NCBI RefSeq assembly: GCF_006337105.1
Contig: NZ_CP040871.1
Coordinates: 682,001 to 746,000 of the forward strand
Length of the DNA: 64,000 nt
DNA from: Thermomonas aquatica
GTDB lineage: Bacteria; Pseudomonadota; Gammaproteobacteria; Xanthomonadales; Xanthomonadaceae
Direction of reading: 5' to 3'
Part shown: piece after piece, positions 56,203-63,935 of the stretch
Position numbering within the stretch: position 1 is the first letter of the stretch
How the letters are laid out: each line of letters opens with the position of its first letter
Notes under the pieces: generated by a model
What the model saw: only the letters and a program-made list of their open reading frames with translations
Databases searched by the model: none
What the model was told of the DNA's origin: nothing
Made by a program: the position numbers and the translations under genes

Positions 56203-58023
56203 TCAGGCCGCGACCGGCTGCGCGCTCGGCGCAGGCATCGGCAAGGTTTCGCGACGCGGATACAGCAGCCACAGGCTGGCCAACGCCGGCAGGCCGACCA
56301 CGCCGCACAGCAGCACCCACGCCCAGCGGCCACGCGGCGAATGCGATTGCCGGCCGCTGACCCACACCGCACCAAGCAGCGACAGCAGGCAGCAGATGCC
56401 GGCCAGCCACAGCACTGGCGCCGGCATCGGCTCCGGCTTGGCGCGCAGCGGATCCTTGGCCGCGAACAGGTCCTGCGCGCCCAGGCAGATCGCGCGCAGC
56501 ACCGGCGACAGCCAGGTGTTGCGGTTGGTGTAGAGCGACGGCAGGTCGATCGACAGCGCGCGGCGCGCGACTTCGTGTGCATGGCCCTGGCCGTCCACGC
56601 GCAGCACCTGCTGGAACGGATGCTGCAACTCGCCGCTCCACACGCCCCAGGTGTAGGTGTACGAGACCAGGTAGCCATCCAGCAGTTCGACCACGTCCAT
56701 CCGGCTGAGGTTGCCGACAGGGCCCGGCATCGCCACCCGCATCAGCGGCTGCAGCAGGTCGAGTCCGTTCATCGCCTCGCGGCCGGGATAGAAATAGGCG
56801 GCGCGATCGCTGAGCACCAGGATGTTGTCGCCGGCAGGCGCAGGCGGGCTGGCCATCACTTCGCCATCCGGCAAGCGCACGCGCTCGAACATCCGCTGCT
56901 GTTCGCTGTCGTACTGGTAAGCCGCGTGCGCGTTGTACAGGTAGGTCGCGCCGTACGGCATGGTCGGCGCGGGGAACGCGGCCTGTTTCTCGCCCACGCC
57001 CAGCTCGCCGCGCGCACGCTGGTCGCGCAGGCCGCGGGTGACGAAACGCGCGCGGTCGTGGCTGTACACCAGCAGCAGGTTGTTCTCGCCGTCGCCGAAC
57101 TCCAGCGGCGACAGGTTGGTCAGGCTGCCCTGCACCGGCAGGTTGCGCAGCGGATAGGTGGTGTACACGTCGGACAGCGCGATCTGCTCGCGCCACAGCG
57201 CGGCCTGGGGATCGCGGCTGGCCTCGATGCCGAGCAGCAGCATGTCCCTGCCTTCGGCGCGATCGGCCTCGATGTAGCCGCCCTTCGGCGGCGTCGGCAT
57301 GTTGAGCGGATGGGTGCCGCTCACCGTCCACAGCAACTCGACGCCGTAGCCCAGCATCCACGCCAGGAAATACGCGCCGAGCTGCACCGGCAACGCGACC
57401 GCGAGCACCGCCAGCGGATTGCGCGAAGGCGCGCTCGGATCCGGCTTGAACGCGACCGCCAGCATCGCCGCGAGGAACGCGATGACCGCCAACTGCACGC
57501 CCAGCATCGCCACGCCGGAGGCCTGCGCATACATGAACAGGTTCGGCAGCAGGAACGCCGCGAACGAATAGCGGCGGTTGCCGACCATCGCATAGGAGCC
57601 GGCGAGGTAGCCGGAGACCGCGATCAGCCAGGCCGCGACCGGCAACAGCCAGTGGCGCAGGTCGACCACGCGCGCGGTCATCGTGTCCTGGTAGATGCAG
57701 ACCAGCACGATCGGCAAGGCGGTGGCGGCCAGCAACAGTACGGCGCTGGCACCGCTCAGCGCACCGGCGATGCGCAGCCGATGCAACGGGCGATGCAGCA
57801 GGCTGAGCCATTGGTTCGGCTTGCGGTAGCTGCCCATCTGGTACAGGCCCAGCAGCGCGCCGGCCAGCGCATACACCGCGCCGAACACCTGGTAGACGAA
57901 GACGGGTTGTTGGGCCATGTCCACCATCCGGCTGAGGAAGCCCAGCACGACGAGGTTGGCGAGGAAGGCCGCCGCGGCCCACAGGCGGAAGCGCAGCAGC
58001 TCGCCCTTGAAGAGATCGATCAT
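56203..58023 (-). CDS. ABC transporter membrane protein with a large extracytoplasmic domain
   Basis: A 606-residue membrane protein with about seven to nine N-terminal helices (to residue 245), a soluble region of about 260 residues (from YGVELLWTVSGTH to about residue 515) and two further helices before a short tail. I do not recognise the soluble domain. It resembles ABC-2/FtsX-type permeases of YtrA operons in Xanthomonas in gene order only. ATG start, 25 nt after the ATPase gene. Confidence 0.75.
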   Translation of the reverse strand: MIDLFKGELLRFRLWAAAAFLANLVVLGFLSRMVDMAQQPVFVYQVFGAVYALAGALLGLYQMGSYRKPNQWLSLLHRPLHRLRIAGALSGASAVLLLAATALPIVLVCIYQDTMTARVVDLRHWLLPVAAWLIAVSGYLAGSYAMVGNRRYSFAAFLLPNLFMYAQASGVAMLGVQLAVIAFLAAMLAVAFKPDPSAPSRNPLAVLAVALPVQLGAYFLAWMLGYGVELLWTVSGTHPLNMPTPPKGGYIEADRAEGRDMLLLGIEASRDPQAALWREQIALSDVYTTYPLRNLPVQGSLTNLSPLEFGDGENNLLLVYSHDRARFVTRGLRDQRARGELGVGEKQAAFPAPTMPYGATYLYNAHAAYQYDSEQQRMFERVRLPDGEVMASPPAPAGDNILVLSDRAAYFYPGREAMNGLDLLQPLMRVAMPGPVGNLSRMDVVELLDGYLVSYTYTWGVWSGELQHPFQQVLRVDGQGHAHEVARRALSIDLPSLYTNRNTWLSPVLRAICLGAQDLFAAKDPLRAKPEPMPAPVLWLAGICCLLSLLGAVWVSGRQSHSPRGRWAWVLLCGVVGLPALASLWLLYPRRETLPMPAPSAQPVAA

Positions 58024-58048
58024 GTTCGTGTCCTTAAGTCGTCGCGCG

Positions 58049-58963
58049 TCAGGCCGCGGCCGGCGCGGCGTGGTTCTTGGCAAGGAAGGCGTTGACGGCA
58101 CGGTCCAGGCCGACCGGCATCGACTGCACGTTGCGGGCGCCGCTGGCGCGCAGGAACTGTTCGAAGCCGTCGTCCTGGTCCAGCACCAGGTAGTGGTGCA
58201 GGCCGTCGAGGCGCTGCACTTCCAGCAGGCCGGGCACGGTGTGCAACTCCGGCCCCTTGAACGGCACGTCGGCGACCCAGTGGCTGACCCGCGCGGTGAA
58301 GTCCTCCGGCGCCGACATGTGCTTCAGCTGGCCGCGCTCAAGGATGATCAGGTTGTCGGCGACGCGCTCGATTTCCTCCATCTGGTGCGAGCAATAGATC
58401 ACCGTGCAGTCGTCGGCGGCGTTGCTGTACAGCAGCGATTCCAGGAACGCGCGCTTGGCGACCACGTCGAGGCCCAACGTCGGTTCGTCCAGCACCAGCA
58501 GTTCCGGCCCCTGCGCGAGCGCCAGCGCCAGGTTGAAACCGGCGCGCTCGCCGCGCGACAGCTGGCCGACCTTCTGCTCCGGCAGCACGTGGTAGTGGCC
58601 GATCACGCTGTCGTAGGCCTGCTGGTTCCAGCGCGGATACTGGTGCCGCTGCATCGCCGCGACCTGCGACACCCGCATCCAGTTGGCCAGCGTGTGTTCC
58701 TCGTTGACGAAGCCGATGCGCGCGCGATCGGCGGGCGTGAGTTGCTGGCTGTCCTTGCCGAGGATGCGCGCTTCGCCGGCGCTCGGCGGCATGAAGCCCA
58801 TCAGGATCCGGAACAGGGTGGACTTGCCGGCACCATTGGCGCCGACGATGGCGTGGATGCGCCCGCGCGGGATGCGCAGGTCGAGATTGTCCAGCGCCAG
58901 CTTGCGGCCGTAGCGCTTGGACAGCGCGCGGGTCTCGATGACGTAGTCGTCGTTTGCGTTCAT
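58049..58963 (-). CDS. ABC transporter ATP-binding protein
   Basis: A 304-residue ATPase with Walker A GANGAGKST (41-49), Q-loop region GFVNEEHTLANW, signature LSRGERAG (a variant of LSGGQ), Walker B LLVLDEPTLGLD and H-loop YCSHQMEEIE. The 70 C-terminal residues after the fold are an extension. ATG start, 28 nt after the regulator gene. It works with the neighbouring membrane protein, possibly as an exporter of a peptide or an antibiotic. Confidence 0.92.
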   Translation of the reverse strand: MNANDDYVIETRALSKRYGRKLALDNLDLRIPRGRIHAIVGANGAGKSTLFRILMGFMPPSAGEARILGKDSQQLTPADRARIGFVNEEHTLANWMRVSQVAAMQRHQYPRWNQQAYDSVIGHYHVLPEQKVGQLSRGERAGFNLALALAQGPELLVLDEPTLGLDVVAKRAFLESLLYSNAADDCTVIYCSHQMEEIERVADNLIILERGQLKHMSAPEDFTARVSHWVADVPFKGPELHTVPGLLEVQRLDGLHHYLVLDQDDGFEQFLRASGARNVQSMPVGLDRAVNAFLAKNHAAPAAA

Positions 58964-58991
58964 GTGTGGGCTCGATGTTTGTCAGTCGCGC

Positions 58992-59402
58992 TCAGGCGAT
59001 CTTTCGGGGAACCAGTTGGCGAAATTCGTGCTCGACCCGCGCCTGCACCTCGTCAGGCGCGAAGCCGAGCGGGATCACGTCGTTGACGAAACGGCCAATG
59101 GCGTCGTCGAGGCGGCGCTCGCGTTCGTCGTCGGACAGGCGCTGGCGCGGCGCGGCCACGTACAGGCCCATGCCCTGCCGCGCTTCCAGCCAGCCTTCGG
59201 TGGTGAGTTCGGCGTAGGCCTTGGCCACCGTGTTCGGGTTGATGGTCAGTTGCTGGGCCAGCCCGCGCACGCTGGGCAGTTGGTCGCCCGCGGACAGTTC
59301 GCCGGTGGCGATCTTCATCCGCACCGCATCCACGATCTGCCGGCCGATCGGCCGCGGGTCGCCGGTGGCGATCTGGATCATCAGGGCTTGCGGGCGGGCC
59401 AT
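58992..59402 (-). CDS. GntR-family regulator, YtrA subfamily
   Basis: A 136-residue repressor with a winged-helix domain at about residues 15-80 (IGRQIVDAVRMKIATGELSAGDQLPSVRGLAQQL, PNTVAKAYAELTTEGWLEARQG). The effector part is only a short helical tail, which is the YtrA type. ATG start at MARPQALMIQ. An almost perfect palindrome lies 15 nt upstream of the start, so it is predicted to repress its own operon with the ABC genes. Confidence 0.9.
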   Translation of the reverse strand: MARPQALMIQIATGDPRPIGRQIVDAVRMKIATGELSAGDQLPSVRGLAQQLTINPNTVAKAYAELTTEGWLEARQGMGLYVAAPRQRLSDDERERRLDDAIGRFVNDVIPLGFAPDEVQARVEHEFRQLVPRKIA

Positions 59403-59416
59403 GGGCGCTGTCCTAT

Positions 59417-59439
59417 CTGTACTATTCGAACTAGTACAG
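59417..59439 (-). promoter_or_regulatory. Palindromic operator upstream of the YtrA-type regulator
   Basis: CTGTACTA-N7-TAGTACAG (arms 59417-59424 and 59432-59439) is a perfect 8-bp inverted repeat with the spacer TTCGAAC, 14 nt upstream of the regulator ATG. This is the position expected for a YtrA-type autoregulatory site, covering the promoter or the 5' leader. Confidence 0.7.
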
Positions 59440-59462
59440 TACGAACAGGACCGGATCGTCAA

Positions 59463-59485
59463 CCCGGGTTGCGACGAAACCCGGG
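59463..59485. repeat. Small hairpin next to palindrome copy 2
   Basis: CCCGGGTT at 59463-59470 pairs with AACCCGGG at 59478-59485, loop GCGACGA. It directly abuts the left arm of the long palindrome, which starts at 59484. Confidence 0.5.
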
Positions 59486-59543
59486 AAAAGCGGGGTCGGA
59501 GTCGGCTTTCGTGCGGCGAAAGCCGACTCCGACCCCGCTTTCC
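59484..59543. repeat. Long palindromic repeat element, copy 2
   Basis: Arms 59484-59511 and 59517-59543 contain GGGGTCGGAGTCGGCTTTCG; they are perfect apart from one A in a run, with a 5-nt spacer TGCGG. The arm differs from copy 1 by A-to-G at the sites that would keep a palindrome pairing (compensatory changes are present in both arms). It is located between the operator and the GT4 gene, in a 182-nt non-coding stretch. Confidence 0.8.
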
Positions 59544-59621
59544 GCCCTGTCATTCCCGCGTCATCCCCGCGACACCGCCCGGTCACGCCCGCCCTGCAGC
59601 CTCCCGCAAACGGAGAGCGGC

Positions 59622-60770
59622 ATGCGCTACGCGATCGTCACCGAGACCTACCCGCCGGAAGTCAACGGCGTCGCCCTGACCGTGCAGGGGCTGGAACAGG
59701 GCCTGCGCGAGCGCGGCCACGATGTCGAACTGGTGCGCCCGCGCCAGGACGGCGACCTCGACATCGCCGCCGATACCCTGCTGGTGCGCGGTGCCGGCCT
59801 GCCGCGCTATCCCGGCCTGAAGTTCGGCCTGCCCGCCACCCGCACCCTGCGCAAGCGCTGGCAATCGGCGCGCCCGAACGCGATCTACGTGGCCACCGAA
59901 GGCCCGCTGGGCTGGTCGGCACTGCGCGCCGCGCGCCAGCTCGGCATCCCCGCCGCCACCGGCTTCCACACCCGCTTCGACGACTACATGCGCGATTACG
60001 GCGCACCGTGGCTGCAGGGCGTGGCGCTGCGCTGGATGCGCCGCTTCCACAACAGCGCGCAGGCGACCCTGGTGCCCACCCGCGAACTGCAGCACTTCCT
60101 GCAAGGCCAGGGCTTCGACAACGTGGTGCGGCTGGCGCGCGCGGTGGACACCCGCCAGTTCGATCCCGCCCGCCGCGACCGCGGCCTGCGCAGGCAGTGG
60201 GGCGTGGGCGATGACGGCTTCGTCGCGATCTACGTCGGCCGCATCGCCGCCGAGAAGAACCTGCCGCTGGCGGTGCGCGCCTTCCGCGAACTGCAGAAGA
60301 CCCGGCCCGAAGCGAAGTTCGCCTGGGTCGGCGACGGCCCCGCGCGCGAACAGCTGCAGCGCGACAACCCCGATTTCATCTTCTGCGGCGTGCAGCGCGG
60401 CGAGGAGGTGGCACGGCATTTCGCCAGCGGCGACCTGTTCGTGTTCGCCAGCCACAGCGAGACCTTCGGCAACGTGACCCTGGAAGCGCTGGCCAGCGGC
60501 GTGCCGACCGTCGCCTTCGACTACGGCGCGGCGCGCGAACTGCTGCGCCACGACGTGCACGGCGCGGCGATCGCCGACGGCGACGATGCCGGCTTCATCG
60601 AGGCGGTGGTGCGCATCGGCGGCGACGACCTGCTGCGCAACGCGATGCGCATGGCCTGCCGCAACGCGGTGGCGGCCCTGCGCCCTGAACAGGTGGCCGA
60701 GGACTTCGACCGCATCCTGCAATCGCTCGCCCGCAACGGAGGCCCGCATGTCGCGGCCGCTGCCACGTAA
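59622..60770 (+). CDS. GT4-family glycosyltransferase
   Basis: A 382-residue GT-B enzyme with an MRYAIVTETYPPEVNGVALTVQGL N-terminus and GFHTRFDDYMRDYGAPWL. The GT4 C-terminal half has YVGRIAAEKNLPLAVRAF, WVGDGPAREQLQ and SHSETFGNVTLEALASGVPTVAFDYGAARELL with the sugar-nucleotide E-x7-E. It resembles alpha-mannosyl or GlcA/Man lipid glycosyltransferases. The acceptor is unknown. ATG start; overlaps the PAP2 gene by 23 nt, suggesting glycolipid synthesis with that phosphatase. Confidence 0.85.
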   Translation: MRYAIVTETYPPEVNGVALTVQGLEQGLRERGHDVELVRPRQDGDLDIAADTLLVRGAGLPRYPGLKFGLPATRTLRKRWQSARPNAIYVATEGPLGWSALRAARQLGIPAATGFHTRFDDYMRDYGAPWLQGVALRWMRRFHNSAQATLVPTRELQHFLQGQGFDNVVRLARAVDTRQFDPARRDRGLRRQWGVGDDGFVAIYVGRIAAEKNLPLAVRAFRELQKTRPEAKFAWVGDGPAREQLQRDNPDFIFCGVQRGEEVARHFASGDLFVFASHSETFGNVTLEALASGVPTVAFDYGAARELLRHDVHGAAIADGDDAGFIEAVVRIGGDDLLRNAMRMACRNAVAALRPEQVAEDFDRILQSLARNGGPHVAAAAT

Positions 60771-61299
60771 TCGGCTTGTCGATACCGAGAACGGCTGGTG
60801 CCTGCGCGCCAACCGGCTGTGCGCGCGCAACGGCGCGCTGCGTTACTTCGCCGCGGTCAGCCGGTTGGGCGATGGCGTGTTCTGGTACGTCTTGATGGGC
60901 GCGTTGATCGTGTTCGACGGCATGGCCGGGCTGCGCGCGTCATTGCACCTCGCCGCCACCGGGGTGATCGCACTCACCTTGTACAAATTGCTGAAGCGAT
61001 GGACGCGGCGCCCGCGCCCGTTCGCCAGCGACGTGCGCATCCACGCCTGGGTGGCACCGCTGGACGAGTTCAGTTTCCCGTCCGGCCACACCCTGCACGC
61101 CGTCGCCTTCGGCCTGGTGGCGATGGCGCACTACCCGGCGCTGGCCTTGCTGCTGGTGCCGTTCACCGCCAGCGTGGCGGTGTCGCGGGTGGTGCTGGGC
61201 CTGCACTATCCGTCCGATGTGTTGGCCGCGACCGGGATCGGCAGTGCGCTTGCGGCGTTGTCGCTGTGGCTGGTGCCGGGCGTGTCGCTGTTCGCCTGA
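60748..61299 (+). CDS. PAP2-superfamily membrane phosphatase
   Basis: A 183-residue phosphatase with four or more hydrophobic segments and the three-part acid phosphatase signature: KLLKRWTRRPRPF, FSFPSGHT and SRVVLGLHYPSDVL. It would act on lipid phosphates such as undecaprenyl pyrophosphate or phosphatidate. The ATG sits inside the end of the GT4 gene, so they are coupled. Substrate not resolved. Confidence 0.88.
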   Translation: MSRPLPRNRLVDTENGWCLRANRLCARNGALRYFAAVSRLGDGVFWYVLMGALIVFDGMAGLRASLHLAATGVIALTLYKLLKRWTRRPRPFASDVRIHAWVAPLDEFSFPSGHTLHAVAFGLVAMAHYPALALLLVPFTASVAVSRVVLGLHYPSDVLAATGIGSALAALSLWLVPGVSLFA

Positions 61300-61316
61300 A
61301 GGGACATCGCAAAAAA

Positions 61317-61341
61317 GAAGGGCCGGCAATACCGGCCCTTC
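61317..61341 (-). terminator. Rho-independent terminator between PAP2 and M28 genes
   Basis: Stem GAAGGGCCGG with loop CAATA. On the minus strand it is followed by TTTTTT, so it ends the M28 gene 20 nt after its stop. It may also act for the PAP2 transcript. Confidence 0.75.
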
Positions 61342-61360
61342 GCATCACGAGAGCGCTTGC

Positions 61361-62947
61361 TCAGTCCGCCAACGGCTTGCGCGGCAGCTTCTGCGGGCGC
61401 ATCGCCGCGTTGTACACGAACGAGGCCATGATCGCCGAGGCCTGCTTGAGGTCCTGCGCCGAGGCGTGGTCGTAGGTGTCGAGATCGGTGTGGTGGACGT
61501 TGCTGAAGTAGTCCAGCCCGTCCTGCACGAACTGGAAACCGGGCAGGCCGACGCGGTCGAAGCTGATGTGGTCGGTGCTGCCGGTGTTCTGCTGGGTGAC
61601 GATGGTCGCGCCGACGTCGTTCCACGGCTTCAGCCAATCCTCGAAGATCGGCGCCACCGCCATGTTCTCCTGCGCGTAGATGCCGCGGATCTTGCCGCTG
61701 CCGTTGTCCAGGTTGAAGTACGCGGCCAGCTTGTCGTAACCGCCGGCGCGCACCAGCTTGCCCTTGTCCTGGCGCAGGAAGGCCGGGATCGCCTTCTGCT
61801 CGGGATCGGTCGGTTCCGGATAACGGGCGAAATGTTCGCCCACGTAGGCGGCCGAGCCGAGCAGGCCCTGCTCTTCGCCGGTCCACAACGCCACGCGGAT
61901 GGTGCGGTCGGGCTTCGCGCCGACCGCCTTGAGGATGCGCATCGCCTCCATCACCACCGCCACGCCGGCGCCGTTGTCCGACGCGCCGGTGCCGGCATGC
62001 CAGGAGTCCATGTGCGCGCCCAGCATCACCACTTCGTCGCGGTGCGGACCCGTGCCCGGGATCTCTGCGATGGTGTTGTAGGCGGGCTGGTCGGCGGCGT
62101 CGGTGAAGCGCGCGGCGACATTGACCCGCAGGCGCACCGTGCCGTCCTTGCCGAGGGTGCGCGCCAGCATGTTGTACTGCTCGGCGCCCATCACCAGCGC
62201 CGGCACGCCGACCGATTCGCCGGCCTTGCGCGAACCGCCGCCCTGCACCGCCAGGATGCCGTTGTCGCGGCCGCTGATGCCGATCGTCGCCAACACGCCT
62301 TCGTCGACCAGGAACTGGTTGAGCAGCGGGCCGAATTCGCTGCGGTCCTTGAAGCGCTTGATCATGGCGGCGCGATCGCCGCCCTCGCGGTCCGCCGGCA
62401 CCTCGACCCCGATCAGGTCATGGAGTTCCTGGTCGGTGTAGCGCTCCATGTCGGGCTTGTCGCCGAACTTGTAGGCGCGCGGGTCGGAGGACAGCACGAT
62501 CTTGCCGCGCAGCTTGCCCTTGAATTTGTCGAGATCGGCCTTGGATTCCAGCTTGGCGAGGATCGCGTCGCCATCGACCGCGCCGTTGGTGCCCGGCGTC
62601 CACGCCTTCGGCAGCACGTGCAGCGGGAACGCGCGCGGCGACAGCATGGCGACGCTGGCGTCGCTGAACTCCCAGCCGCGGCCGAAGCTGCCCATGCTCT
62701 CGTCGCGCACGTTGGCCAGGCCCCAGCCGTCGAACTTGCCGCGCGCCCAGGCGTTCGCCCTGGTCATGCCCGGCGAACCGGTCAGGCGCGGACCGACGTC
62801 CTCGGTCAGCTCGCCCAGCGTCTTCATCACCTGCGAGCGGTTGAAGGCCTCGGCGCGGATGCGCCCGGTCATCTCGAGATCGATTTTCTCCTGCGCATTC
62901 GCCGCACAGGCCGCCAACAGCGCCGCCGCCAACAACACTCGCTTCAT
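61361..62947 (-). CDS. Secreted M28-family metallopeptidase
   Basis: A 528-residue exopeptidase-like protein with a signal peptide (MKRVLLAAALLAACAANA). The PA-like insert is followed by the M28 zinc motifs: GAHMDSWHAGTGASDNGAG with His and Asp, TGEEQGLLGS with the catalytic Glu pair, NLDNGSG and late FVQDGLDYFSNVHHTDLDTYD. It would cleave N-terminal residues from peptides in the periplasm or outside. ATG with GGGGAA upstream; an earlier in-frame start would add nine residues before the signal. Confidence 0.92.
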   Translation of the reverse strand: MKRVLLAAALLAACAANAQEKIDLEMTGRIRAEAFNRSQVMKTLGELTEDVGPRLTGSPGMTRANAWARGKFDGWGLANVRDESMGSFGRGWEFSDASVAMLSPRAFPLHVLPKAWTPGTNGAVDGDAILAKLESKADLDKFKGKLRGKIVLSSDPRAYKFGDKPDMERYTDQELHDLIGVEVPADREGGDRAAMIKRFKDRSEFGPLLNQFLVDEGVLATIGISGRDNGILAVQGGGSRKAGESVGVPALVMGAEQYNMLARTLGKDGTVRLRVNVAARFTDAADQPAYNTIAEIPGTGPHRDEVVMLGAHMDSWHAGTGASDNGAGVAVVMEAMRILKAVGAKPDRTIRVALWTGEEQGLLGSAAYVGEHFARYPEPTDPEQKAIPAFLRQDKGKLVRAGGYDKLAAYFNLDNGSGKIRGIYAQENMAVAPIFEDWLKPWNDVGATIVTQQNTGSTDHISFDRVGLPGFQFVQDGLDYFSNVHHTDLDTYDHASAQDLKQASAIMASFVYNAAMRPQKLPRKPLAD

Positions 62948-63017
62948 CGCATTCCCCGGGTCAGGCATCAACATCCGAGTCTAGGGGCGCAGCCGCCATC
63001 GCCGCCTAGCCCATCGG

Positions 63018-63935
63018 TCATGCCCGGGCGGCCGCGCCGCCCTGCGTGTGATCCACCGCACGTTCCAGCCGCGCGCGCAGCACGGTGGGGAAATACTGCG
63101 CCGTCCAGTCGCGGTCGTTGGCCACCTGCGCCTGCGCGCGGCTCGCATCCAGCGCCTCGAAATCCAGCTCGGCCACCGCCCAGGCCTCGTCGCCATGGGT
63201 CTGGGCGAGGATGCCGTCGTGCGGCAGACCCACGTCCATCGGCGCGATCAGCGCGGCCTCGCCGGTATTGACGTCCAGCGCCGGGCTCCACGGCGCCACG
63301 CCTGCGGTCACCGCCTGCGCCACGAACATGCGGTTCTCCAGCGCCCGTGCCAGGCAGCCGACGCGCACGCGGGTGGCGCCGGCCTCGGTATCGGTGCAGC
63401 TGGGCACCAGCAGCAGGCGTGCGCCGGCCTCGCATTGCGCGCGCACCGGCAGCGGGAACTCGCTGTCGTAGCAGACCGAAATCCCGGCACGAACGCCATC
63501 GACCTCGAACACCTTCAACGCGTCGCCGGATGCGATCACGCCGGTCTTCATCTCGAAGCCGGTCAGCCGCAGCTTGTCCTGCCACAGGCGGCCGCCATCC
63601 GGTGCGAACAGGTCGCTGCGGTTGCGATAGCGGCCATGGCCACCATCGAGGAGGAAACTGCCGGCATTGATGTGCAGGTCGAGTTCGCGCGCAAGGTCCG
63701 CGAACAACGCGAGCCAGACCCCGCGCAGGGGCTGGATCGCCGCCAGCGAGGCATGCAGGTCGCCGCGTGTCGCCGGTTCGAACATCGCCGCCAGTTCCAG
63801 CGAGAGGTATTCGGGCAACACCGCCAGTTGCGCGCCGCGCCGTTTCGCCTCGCGCAGGAAGGCGTCCTGTTTCGATGCGAATGCATCGAAATCGCCAGGT
63901 TCGCCGATCGGATATTTCGCCACTGCGACTTTCAT
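63018..63935 (-). CDS. Nitrilase-superfamily carbon-nitrogen hydrolase
   Basis: A 305-residue amidohydrolase with the Glu-Lys-Cys triad: Glu42 (LPEYLSLEL), Lys121 (WQDKLRLTGFE) and Cys155 (SVCYDSEFPLPVR). Extra GAPWSP-like segment VAPWSPALDVNTGE follows. The substrate cannot be told; homologues hydrolyse amides or N-carbamoyl compounds. ATG start overlaps the stop of the upstream gene as ATGA, so it is coupled to it. The spacer to the M28 gene is 70 nt. Confidence 0.88.
   Translation of the reverse strand: MKVAVAKYPIGEPGDFDAFASKQDAFLREAKRRGAQLAVLPEYLSLELAAMFEPATRGDLHASLAAIQPLRGVWLALFADLARELDLHINAGSFLLDGGHGRYRNRSDLFAPDGGRLWQDKLRLTGFEMKTGVIASGDALKVFEVDGVRAGISVCYDSEFPLPVRAQCEAGARLLLVPSCTDTEAGATRVRVGCLARALENRMFVAQAVTAGVAPWSPALDVNTGEAALIAPMDVGLPHDGILAQTHGDEAWAVAELDFEALDASRAQAQVANDRDWTAQYFPTVLRARLERAVDHTQGGAAARA

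Noticed and set aside
54757..58095. A 1,112-codon open frame on the plus strand, antisense to the peptidase and ABC membrane genes
   Set aside because: It is rich in Arg, Ala, His and Gln with no motif. In GC-rich DNA, the frame opposite a gene with GC at third positions stays open by chance. The minus-strand genes have clear domains.
53992..59543. Composite transposon around the YtrA-ABC-peptidase operon
   Set aside because: No transposase, no terminal inverted-repeat with target duplication, and the palindromes are REP-like. Only the flanking pattern is kept as a finding.
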